Part shown: piece after piece, positions 1-5,103 of the stretch
How the letters are laid out: each line of letters starts with the position of its first letter
Position numbering within the stretch: the stretch's first letter is position 1
Source: Methanospirillum sp.
Lineage (GTDB): Archaea; Halobacteriota; Methanomicrobia; Methanomicrobiales; Methanospirillaceae
DNA: 8,995 nucleotides
Assembly: GCA_028695895.1 (NCBI GenBank)
Contig: JAQVIE010000033.1
Span: forward strand, 1-8,995
Direction: 5' to 3'
Translations under genes and position numbers: made by a program
Notes under the pieces: model-generated
What the model was told of the DNA's origin: nothing
Seen by the model: only the letters and a program-made list of their open reading frames with translations
The model's database searches: none

Positions 1-19
1 TACCCTTTCGGATGTCAAC

Positions 20-26
20 AAAAAAA
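20..26 (-). terminator. Oligo-T terminator after the thioesterase gene
   Basis: Read on the minus strand this is a run of seven T, about 70 bases past the thioesterase stop codon. Archaeal RNA polymerase is known to terminate at oligo-T runs without needing a hairpin. The same T7-GTTGA string occurs after the tRNA gene (about 534-546), which supports a shared terminator type. Bases 27-94 hold no convincing gene. Confidence 0.5.
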
Positions 27-94
27 TGAGTGATCTTTGTCTACTTTGTCGGCGAAAAGAAATTCCTTCTTTTCTTCTGAATTTGAAATATTAC

Positions 95-502
95 TTATTT
101 TTTGCTCTTCCGGTAGGCAAGTCCCTGGAAAACGGCTATTTTCTCTCCTCCATCATCATATACTTCAACAATATATGACCCAAGTCTGTGATTTTTAGAG
201 AATTCATAGGCTTTTGCGATAAGTTTCCCGGATTTTATTGATTTCATGTAAGTTACCGAGGTGTTTATCGCAACAGAAGGAATACCGTCGGCATTACATG
301 CTACTGCAAAAGCAGCATCAGCAAGTGAATAAATTACTCCGCCATGAACTGTCCCGTGACCGTTCAGATGCTTTTGTGTGACTGACAGGGAAAGAACAGC
401 CGAATTATCTGATACCGATTCCAGTTTTATTCCAAGTTCATTTGAGAAAGGATCTGCATCCAGGAATGAGGGTATATGTTCCATGATCCTTTTAGGCTTC
501 AT
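95..502 (-). CDS. PaaI-like hotdog-fold thioesterase
   Basis: This 135-residue protein has the length and pattern of the PaaI/YbgC-type single hotdog domain. Such enzymes hydrolyse acyl-CoA thioesters in the cytoplasm as dimers or tetramers. The visible signature is N47-x-x-G50-x-x-H53-G54-G55 followed by the helix with L60-A61-D62; Asp62 and the HGG turn lie at the usual active site. The substrate cannot be read from sequence. Two starts are possible. ATG at 502 is preceded about 24 bases upstream by an AT-rich TATA-like stretch and would be nearly leaderless. ATG at 484 (residue 7) has a weak AAAGGA just before it. I kept 502. The gene lies downstream of tRNA-Val on the same strand, separated by an oligo-T run, and a perfect inverted repeat overlaps its promoter region. 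Family assignment is firm; the biological role is unknown. Confidence 0.88.
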   Translation of the reverse strand: MKPKRIMEHIPSFLDADPFSNELGIKLESVSDNSAVLSLSVTQKHLNGHGTVHGGVIYSLADAAFAVACNADGIPSVAINTSVTYMKSIKSGKLIAKAYEFSKNHRLGSYIVEVYDDGGEKIAVFQGLAYRKSKK

Positions 503-517
503 ACCGATATTGTAGTA

Positions 518-537
518 TTGATATTACAAAATATCAA
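518..537. repeat. Perfect inverted repeat in the thioesterase promoter
   Basis: TTGATATT (518-525) and AATATCAA (530-537) form a perfect 8-bp inverted repeat around the spacer ACAA. It sits 16-35 bases before the ATG at 502, where the TATA box of a leaderless or nearly leaderless gene would be. A repressor site over the TATA box is one reading; chance in AT-rich DNA is another. Confidence 0.45.
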
Positions 538-538
538 C

Positions 539-546
539 AAAAAAAA
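539..546 (-). terminator. Oligo-T terminator of tRNA-Val
   Basis: A run of eight T on the minus strand begins three bases past the mature tRNA 3' end. This is the standard archaeal tRNA termination arrangement. Confidence 0.65.
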
Positions 547-549
547 TTA

Positions 550-623
550 TGGGCCCAGCCGGATTCGAACCGGCGACCTCCGCCGTGTAAAGGCGGTGTC
601 ATAACCAACTAGACCATAGGCCC
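550..623 (-). tRNA. tRNA-Val (anticodon UAC)
   Basis: The minus strand folds into a complete cloverleaf of 74 bases. The acceptor stem GGGCCTA pairs with TGGGCCC (one G-U pair), followed by discriminator A. The D arm is GTC/GAC, and the anticodon stem CCGCC/GGCGG closes the seven-base loop TTTACAC, giving anticodon TAC for valine GTA/GTG codons. The variable loop is AGGTC. The T arm GCCGG/CCGGC has loop TTCGAAT. There is no intron. The CCA end is not encoded (the next bases are TAA), so a CCA-adding enzyme must complete it, as is common in archaea. It has its own TATA box upstream and an oligo-T terminator downstream, so it is probably a single-gene transcript. Confidence 0.97.
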
Positions 624-650
624 GTGCGCCTAACAAGGTATACCTGAGAA

Positions 651-657
651 CATATAA
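651..657 (-). promoter_or_regulatory. TATA box of tRNA-Val
   Basis: Read on the minus strand this is TTATATG, centred about 31 bases before the first base of the mature tRNA. That spacing allows initiation a few bases before the 5' end, which RNase P would trim. It begins only 13 bases past the stop codon of the gene upstream. Confidence 0.55.
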
Positions 658-669
658 GGATTTTCCTTT

Positions 670-1083
670 TTATCCTGCAAAATTGTGATGCACATGCACA
701 TTAAAAAGCCCTGATGCCATGTACCTTTGCCGGTCCTCAATCATCTCTGTCGGGCTCTCAACCGAAGAATAAAGGTTTACCTGGACCCGGCCCTTACCCA
801 TCGGTTTGTTAGAAGTTGACAATGACTGTAAAGCCATATTTTCATCAGGCATGATAAACCCGGCTGGAACTGGACAGTCATCAGACATGGCCGATAATGA
901 TGGCAAGGCCGGATTTACTTCATTCTCTCCATGTATATCACTTGGGAATTCGCACATGGCAAACAAATTACGGGTAGGAATTATCTCATTAGATCCTTCA
1001 GAAAGCGGTGGAGGCATAATGATAACCGGAAGTACCAGGAACAGAAACAATACAGGAAACAGTATTTGGTAAATTTTTCGCAT
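670..1083 (-). CDS. Small membrane-anchored or secreted protein, unknown function
   Basis: I do not recognise this 137-residue protein. The N-terminus (two basic residues, then a hydrophobic stretch at about residues 4-23 and a PPP turn at 24-26) looks like a signal peptide or single membrane anchor, so the rest probably lies outside the membrane. The remainder is polar, has only two cysteines (C44 and C70, a possible disulfide) and ends in a His cluster, NVHVHHNF. No lipobox is evident. The frame stays open upstream to 1164, but the start at 1083 is preferred because GAGG sits five bases before it and it places the hydrophobic segment at the N-terminus. The gene lies 120 bases downstream of the RHH/HTH regulator on the same strand. 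That gap is unusually rich in inverted repeats, suggesting separate or leader-controlled expression. It could be a fast-evolving lineage-specific envelope protein. Confidence 0.6.
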   Translation of the reverse strand: MRKIYQILFPVLFLFLVLPVIIMPPPLSEGSNEIIPTRNLFAMCEFPSDIHGENEVNPALPSLSAMSDDCPVPAGFIMPDENMALQSLSTSNKPMGKGRVQVNLYSSVESPTEMIEDRQRYMASGLFNVHVHHNFAG

Positions 1084-1114
1084 GCTCCCCTCTGCATGCA
1101 GCATCCCAGGGCAG

Positions 1115-1160
1115 ATACCGGTGTGAAACCCCACCAGCCACACCGGAGAATGCCCGGTAT
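1115..1160 (-). promoter_or_regulatory. Leader with two mutually exclusive hairpins
   Basis: In the untranslated stretch before the small secreted protein, two stems share bases. CCGGTGTG (1118-1125) pairs perfectly with CACACCGG (1139-1146), leaving a 13-base loop. Alternatively ATACCGG (1115-1121) pairs perfectly with CCGGTAT (1154-1160). The two cannot form together because both use 1118-1121. This geometry could act as an RNA switch, or it could be a cluster of DNA-binding half-sites. It matches no riboswitch class that I recognise. Confidence 0.35.
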
Positions 1161-1162
1161 AC

Positions 1163-1190
1163 ACTATTTTATTGGCACACCTAAAATAGT
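1163..1190. repeat. 9-bp inverted repeat with 10-base spacer
   Basis: ACTATTTTA (1163-1171) and TAAAATAGT (1182-1190) are perfect complements flanking TTGGCACACC. The element begins 14 bases past the stop codon of the RHH/HTH regulator and lies about 80 bases before the start of the secreted protein. Each arm is AT-rich enough to serve as a TATA-like element, and the spacing of the arms (19 bases centre to centre) is close to two helical turns, as expected for a dimeric DNA-binding protein. It may be an operator/promoter of the downstream gene or a 3' hairpin of the regulator gene. Confidence 0.45.
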
Positions 1191-1203
1191 CTCTGGTTTA
1201 GTC

Positions 1204-1866
1204 TTATACTCCGGCACTATAAGCAAGAATGTCCCGTCCATAAATCATCCAGGATCTGCCGACTTTTCTTGCAGGAAGTTTCTTTTCTTTAACATATCTC
1301 CTGACCGTTGAGACAGAAACACCCAAAGCCACTGCTGCTTCAGTCTGGCTGTATTCCTGGTCAGATATTATCCTAATTGAACCCATCTCCATTGCATCCA
1401 TCACCGGGGCAACCGGGCGCATCGGAACCTTTACCAGGGCCTCTTCTGCAAGGTTACCAACCAAAGGAATATCAGAATCAATAATCCCGGCAGAGGGTGA
1501 CATTGTCGGAACCGGGCTTGTAAGTGCAATTAGATCAGGGCTAAACAGGGATTTTTGCAGTTGAACTGGAGAACTCATCGTTTTTCCTTCAAGTAAAGAT
1601 ACCCGGCGTTCAAGTTCTGTAATCAGGGCTGAATGCTTTGCAACCGTCCCTGAAAGGTCAGTGGATGTTGTCAGGACATCAACTTTCCCGGCTGCTGGAA
1701 CGATTAGATCAGAGAAATCCGGAACTGATCCCCTGGTAACTGCCTGAATATATAACGAGATAATATCCCGGATAAGTGCTGAAAGAGTAGATTTCTGATT
1801 CTCTGCAATTTCAACCAGTGCGCTTATACATTCCTCATCAAGAGATATTGTCAGATCCTTTCTCAT
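1204..1866 (-). CDS. Putative regulator: RHH plus excisionase/MerR-type HTH
   Basis: This 220-residue cytoplasmic protein has two different DNA-binding modules. Residues 1-45 (start MRKDLTISLDEE, then two helices around 11-23 and 26-43) look like a CopG/Arc-type ribbon-helix-helix, which binds DNA as a dimer through a beta-strand pair. Residues 68-95 contain a short coiled-coil-like segment (ITELERRVSLLEGK). Residues 96-165 are a Ser/Pro-rich, low-complexity linker. Residues 171-217 form an excisionase/MerR-type helix-turn-helix of the HTH_17 kind (YSQTEAAVALGVSVSTVRRY, then a wing with W206 and the RDILAY end). The start at 1866 is chosen because it gives a standard RHH N-terminus; the frame runs on to 1974. 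A full GGAGGTG lies 26 bases before it, with an 18-base palindrome between. The stop lies 120 bases before the secreted protein. Targets are unknown; autoregulation and control of that neighbour are inferences. Confidence 0.82.
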   Translation of the reverse strand: MRKDLTISLDEECISALVEIAENQKSTLSALIRDIISLYIQAVTRGSVPDFSDLIVPAAGKVDVLTTSTDLSGTVAKHSALITELERRVSLLEGKTMSSPVQLQKSLFSPDLIALTSPVPTMSPSAGIIDSDIPLVGNLAEEALVKVPMRPVAPVMDAMEMGSIRIISDQEYSQTEAAVALGVSVSTVRRYVKEKKLPARKVGRSWMIYGRDILAYSAGV

Positions 1867-1872
1867 GTTACC

Positions 1873-1890
1873 CAAGACAAAAAAGTCTTG
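1873..1890 (-). promoter_or_regulatory. Palindrome between Shine-Dalgarno and start codon
   Basis: CAAGAC (1873-1878) and GTCTTG (1885-1890) form a perfect 6-bp inverted repeat with a six-base A/T loop. It lies between the perfect Shine-Dalgarno GGAGGTG (1893-1899) and the ATG at 1866. If it folds in the RNA, the effective ribosome-site spacing shrinks from 26 to 8 bases, which is ideal. As DNA it is an 18-bp palindrome just downstream of the TATA box, a typical place for an autoregulatory operator. Confidence 0.5.
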
Positions 1891-1914
1891 TACACCTCCG
1901 TAGACAAGCGAATG

Positions 1915-1924
1915 AAAATATAAG
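1915..1924 (-). promoter_or_regulatory. TATA-like box in the divergent regulator/HAD promoter
   Basis: Read on the minus strand this is CTTATATTTT, centred about 54 bases before the regulator start. The predicted transcription start is near 1893-1897, close to the GGAGGTG. The same AT block could serve the divergent HAD gene on the plus strand, with initiation near 1945. Confidence 0.4.
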
Positions 1925-2020
1925 CGATACATGAATATGGCTTTAACGATACCAGCCCTGAAAAAAACTTCCATGCATGGACAAACTCATGAACAAACAT
2001 ACTTTGGCAGCAAAGATAAC

Positions 2021-2716
2021 ATGTACACGCTCATGAAAAATTTATCAGGTGGTATACCAGATGCAATTCTATTTGATCTGGATAATACCCTGTGTAACTT
2101 TATTGATGCCAAGTATGCAGCATGCAGGGCAGTAACAGACTTTATTGGAACAGGAGATGAAAAAGAGCTTTTTGAGCATTTTTTACGCCCGGTTTACTCA
2201 TTTGAAGACACGCAACACATCGTGGATTACATGAAAGTAAAAGGAGTGTATACCCCTGAAGACGCTGACCAGGTAACCCGGATGTTTGAAGAGATTAAAA
2301 TATCCCATATACACCCGTACCCCGGGGTCCATGAAACCTTAAAGCACCTGGCATCTCTTGGAATAAAAATGGCAATAGTGACCGATGCAGAGTCTTTCCA
2401 GGCTGAACGAAGACTGAAAAAATGTAAGATTGCAGATTACTTTCCTGTAATGGTAACTCCTGACAGGTCAGGAAAAAGAAAGCCGGACCATACACCGTTC
2501 AGGATGGCACTCAGAGAACTTGCAGCATCAGGATCTATCTGGCTTGTAGGTGACTCTGTCAGAAGGGAAGTAATACCAGGGCAGGAACTGGGCTTTACAA
2601 CAGTTTATGCAAGGTACGGTGACTGTTTCCCACAATATAACCCTGAATTCACGCCTGACCATATAATTGACCGGTTTTCAGACTTGTTATCCATATGGAA
2701 TTTACATAACCGATAA
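2021..2716 (+). CDS. HAD-superfamily hydrolase (phosphatase-like)
   Basis: This 231-residue protein is a Rossmann-fold HAD hydrolase with an inserted helical cap (about residues 25-100), as in phosphoglycolate phosphatase and related small-molecule phosphatases. Motif I is FDLDNTL, with nucleophile Asp19 and acid/base Asp21. Motif II is Thr121 in AIVTDAES. Motif III is Lys154 in GKRKPDH. Motif IV is GDSVRREV, where Asp178 is kept and the second acidic residue is Glu183 instead of the commoner Asp. The motifs are complete, so an active Mg-dependent phosphatase is likely, but the substrate is unknown. The frame is open back to an ATG at 1931. ATGs at 1973, 2021 and 2033 are also possible and none has a clear ribosome site. 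I chose 2021 because motif I normally lies within the first 20 or so residues. The gene is divergent from the RHH/HTH regulator and ends 5 bases before the end of the convergent kinase gene. Confidence 0.85.
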   Translation: MYTLMKNLSGGIPDAILFDLDNTLCNFIDAKYAACRAVTDFIGTGDEKELFEHFLRPVYSFEDTQHIVDYMKVKGVYTPEDADQVTRMFEEIKISHIHPYPGVHETLKHLASLGIKMAIVTDAESFQAERRLKKCKIADYFPVMVTPDRSGKRKPDHTPFRMALRELAASGSIWLVGDSVRREVIPGQELGFTTVYARYGDCFPQYNPEFTPDHIIDRFSDLLSIWNLHNR

Positions 2717-2721
2717 GAAAT

Positions 2722-3771
2722 TCACGGACCAAACCTGTAGTTGTCAGGTGGTAACAGCAGTTCAAACCTTGCACCCTCACCATATGTCCCTGCCTCCCTT
2801 ATGACTGCCCCTGTAATATCTAAAATCTCAGTGGCCAGGTAAAGTCCGTAACCTTTCCGGTCTTCATAAGTTCTTGAGAAGATTCTTTCCTTGAAGTCAG
2901 GGTGAATACCAGGACCTGAATCTTCGATGACAAGCATCAGACCTTCCGGCACTTTTTCAACAAAAACCCTGATCTTTACACCCTCACCGCCACATTTAAG
3001 AGCATTTTTTACGATTTCATAAATGACCACATCAAACATGCGGTCAACATAAAAAAAAAGGCCGTTCACCTGGACATCAGAAACAATTTTTCCTGAAAAT
3101 TCATGACGATTAAATATCGTTTCCATCATCTGGGCAATTTCAACAAAAGCGGGTGGACGGTTGCCTAAGTTCTGGTACGTGCGGGTAAGTTCAGCAATCC
3201 TGTGAATATGCTCGCTAAGATCCCGGCTCTTTCTTAACAGGAGATGTATCTCTTCATCATCCACTATCTCATCGATGATATCGATATAACCATTAATCCC
3301 CATCAAAAGGTTCATAATATCATGGCGGACAATGGTATTGAAGTAATTCAGTTTTTCATTTGCTTTTCTGACCGCTTTTTCTTTTTTTATGTGCTCAAAA
3401 AGATCGCAGAAATCCGGCTCTGTATCACCATTTTCACTTTTTGACCAGAAAAGAGAGAACCTGCCGGAAGAAAGACGAAATATTGTACCTGGCCAGCCTG
3501 AACCGGTTCCGGGGATAATTAGTGCTATTTTTTTAGACTCACCAGGTGTCATATCTGATGCATCCAGAATGATTTCACGAATAAAAAAAGCAACATCCGG
3601 TGGGAAAATCTCTTCAATATCCATCAGATCAGGAAAAGATTCAGAAGATGATTCGTCTATTGAAAGGTGAAATTTAAGTCTGTCCTCAAAAGTCCAGACA
3701 GTCCAGCAGACTCCGGGTTTTAGCAGAAGTTCCCAGTTAATGAGAATATCTGATATGGTTGCATCTTCCAT
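2722..3771 (-). CDS. Soluble orphan sensor histidine kinase
   Basis: This 349-residue protein has a complete histidine kinase core and no membrane helix, so it should act in the cytoplasm. Residues 1-125 form an N-terminal input region that I cannot name; it may be a diverged PAS-like fold. A short helix at about 127-143 leads into the H-box FNTIVRHDIMNLL, with phospho-acceptor His150 in the RHD form often seen in methanogen kinases. The ATPase part shows the N-box (EIVKNALK, Asn256), the G1 box (EDSGPGI, Asp284), an F-box region near Phe298 and the G2 box (GYGLYL, 307-312). All key catalytic residues are present. No response regulator is encoded beside it, so the partner is elsewhere. The ATG at 3771 has no Shine-Dalgarno, but a TATA box about 36 bases upstream predicts a leader of only about ten bases. 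It converges on the HAD gene with 5 bases between the stops. Confidence 0.92.
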   Translation of the reverse strand: MEDATISDILINWELLLKPGVCWTVWTFEDRLKFHLSIDESSSESFPDLMDIEEIFPPDVAFFIREIILDASDMTPGESKKIALIIPGTGSGWPGTIFRLSSGRFSLFWSKSENGDTEPDFCDLFEHIKKEKAVRKANEKLNYFNTIVRHDIMNLLMGINGYIDIIDEIVDDEEIHLLLRKSRDLSEHIHRIAELTRTYQNLGNRPPAFVEIAQMMETIFNRHEFSGKIVSDVQVNGLFFYVDRMFDVVIYEIVKNALKCGGEGVKIRVFVEKVPEGLMLVIEDSGPGIHPDFKERIFSRTYEDRKGYGLYLATEILDITGAVIREAGTYGEGARFELLLPPDNYRFGP

Positions 3772-4106
3772 GATATCTGGTATTATAGCATTTTTCAGAA
3801 AAACTTTATATGTTCTGATTTATCTGACTTATTATGATAAAATTATCATCAAAACTCAGAATCCTTATATTATTACTTCTCATCACAGAATAAACCTACC
3901 AGCCAGGTCAATATAAGGACAGGAAATAAACTCCCAATGAGACCGGAATTTCATCTGTATGGTCATTCACCCTTCCATTATCCTGTCTTTGAGATTGCCT
4001 GGTTGCAGCTTCAGAGGTAAAATCAATTAACCGCCTGAAAGCTAATTGATCCTTTATCAGGTTTGATTACTCCCAGGCACATTTCCCAATCTCCTATATT
4101 GATGAA
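3772..4106. other. Intergenic region with inverted repeats and a possible micro-ORF
   Basis: No convincing gene lies in these 335 bases between the two outward-facing neighbours: the kinase promoter is at the left end and the 3' end of the acidic protein gene at the right. Visible structure includes ATGATAA/TTATCAT (3834-3849, two-base centre). AAGGACAGGA (3915-3924) is complementary to TCCTGTCTTT (3981-3990) with one G-U. ATCAATTA (4022-4029) pairs perfectly with TAATTGAT (4043-4050). GCTTCAG (4008-4014) pairs with CTGAAAGC (4035-4042) with one bulged base. A plus-strand TATA-like CAATATAAGG (3909-3918) lies about 25 bases before an ATG at 3937 that opens a 27-codon ORF ending at 4020. Whether any of this is transcribed cannot be told here. 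Confidence 0.4.
3803..3812 (-). promoter_or_regulatory. TATA box of the histidine kinase gene
   Basis: The minus strand reads CATATAAAGT, centred about 36 bases before the kinase ATG. The predicted transcript would start near 3782 with a leader of roughly ten bases, in keeping with the missing ribosome-binding site. Confidence 0.5.
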
Positions 4107-5018
4107 TCAGATCTCGTCTGGTTCAAGATCTTCAAATTCGATATCTATCAGGTCATCATCACCTGAAATATCATCATCCATCATTGACTCGTCAAGAGGC
4201 ATGTCAAAGTCAGATAGTCCCTCATCTGAAAGGCCTCCGTCATGTTCATCTACTGATATATCATCAGATTCGATTATCTCGTCAGTCTCCTCAAAATCAT
4301 CATCAGGTAATTCATCCAGTCCTGAATCAGACATATCTGGTTCAAGTTCTCCTTCAAAATCAAGAAGATCCCCTGTCTCGGTAACCGGTTGCTCATCAAT
4401 AACTGTCTCATCATATGAATCGAAGTCATCTTCATCGATTCCGGGAAGTGATACCCCATTCTCATCAAAGTCATCAGGTAATGGCAGATCGCTTTCTCCT
4501 GCCACTGGATCAATCATTGCTTCGTCTTCGCCTGCTTCATCTACGGCAACTTCAACCGATTGAGCAGAAACCGGAACAGATACACTTGATGGAGATGAAA
4601 CAGAAGTTGTTCCTGCTCCGGCTGATACCTCTTTCCTGGACGGACGAAGTGGTTCAGGAACCGGAAGTCCTTCTTCTTTTCTTCGTTCTGCCACGTATTC
4701 GCGGATACGATCACGAAGCGGGAGATTGGACCTTGGAGACTGAACAGGTATGGACTGGGACGTGACAGACGCAGTCTCTTTCTTATCCTTCTTTTTTGGC
4801 CGCCCCTCCAGGTATGGCTGAATAAAATAAAGCCAAAGACCAGTTAATGCAGCAATCCAAAGAGCAAAATATATAGCACTGATCAGATCCTTAATTCCGG
4901 ACTGAAAACCTGTAAAGAAATAAAATGCGAGAAGAAGGGCTACAAGCGCCCCGATAAAGGTTATGATCATCAGTAGCTTCTTCTCAACTTTCATGAATGA
5001 CCCCATCTTCATTGACAC
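4107..5018 (-). CDS. Two-helix membrane protein with a long acidic tail
   Basis: I do not recognise this 303-residue protein. Two membrane helices lie at about residues 15-37 and 43-67. The basic patch RPKKKDKK (73-80) follows directly and the N-terminus is also basic, so by the positive-inside rule both ends should be cytoplasmic. Residues 95-130 are rich in Arg/Lys (RDRIREYVAERRKEE), followed by a Ser/Thr/Val/Pro-rich stretch at 131-158. Residues 161-303 are about 43% Asp/Glu by my count, and no Lys or Arg occurs after residue 129. Such a tail may be a disordered polyanion that binds a basic partner or metal ions; this is inference. The start is GTG at 5018, with AGGGA seven bases upstream; ATG at 5012 and 4994 are alternatives. 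It is a single-gene unit. Codon repetition makes the opposite strand look like a Ser-rich ORF, which is a shadow. Confidence 0.8.
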   Translation of the reverse strand: MSMKMGSFMKVEKKLLMIITFIGALVALLLAFYFFTGFQSGIKDLISAIYFALWIAALTGLWLYFIQPYLEGRPKKKDKKETASVTSQSIPVQSPRSNLPLRDRIREYVAERRKEEGLPVPEPLRPSRKEVSAGAGTTSVSSPSSVSVPVSAQSVEVAVDEAGEDEAMIDPVAGESDLPLPDDFDENGVSLPGIDEDDFDSYDETVIDEQPVTETGDLLDFEGELEPDMSDSGLDELPDDDFEETDEIIESDDISVDEHDGGLSDEGLSDFDMPLDESMMDDDISGDDDLIDIEFEDLEPDEI

Positions 5019-5019
5019 A

Positions 5020-5038
5020 ACCGGATCCCTTTTCCGGT
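5020..5038 (-). promoter_or_regulatory. Hairpin presenting the Shine-Dalgarno of the acidic-tail gene
   Basis: On the minus strand, ACCGGA and TCCGGT form a perfect 6-bp stem around the seven-base loop AAAGGGA. The loop holds the likely ribosome site AGGGA, seven bases before the GTG start, and the stem ends one base before that start. It could modulate translation or be an operator half-site pair. Confidence 0.35.
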
Positions 5039-5103
5039 ATTTAGTATACCAGAATATCTCAGTATTGGAATTTATGTTCTCTGGTTCCCGCCGTCCAGAA
5101 AAA

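Noticed and set aside
1..94. Possible gene end at the left edge
   Set aside because: One plus frame is open across the region but lacks motifs and runs antisense into the thioesterase. The stretch is better explained as a 3' untranslated region with an oligo-T terminator.
1092..1101. Palindrome CTGCATGCAG, and CCATGCATGG at 1971-1980
   Set aside because: These 10-bp palindromes differ from each other and do not recur elsewhere in the window, so I cannot support them as operator sites.
806..1311. Two overlapping plus-strand open frames
   Set aside because: They run antisense to the secreted protein and the regulator, lack ribosome sites and show no family motifs.
1867..1974. N-terminal extension of the RHH/HTH regulator
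   Set aside because: It would precede a canonical RHH N-terminus, cover the promoter TATA-like box and place the perfect Shine-Dalgarno inside the gene.
4063..4563. Long plus-strand Ser-rich open frame
   Set aside because: It is the antisense of the Asp/Glu-rich tail: GAT/GAA/TCA codons read as ATC/TTC/TGA-free Ser codons on the other strand. It has no ribosome site and overlaps a better-supported gene throughout.
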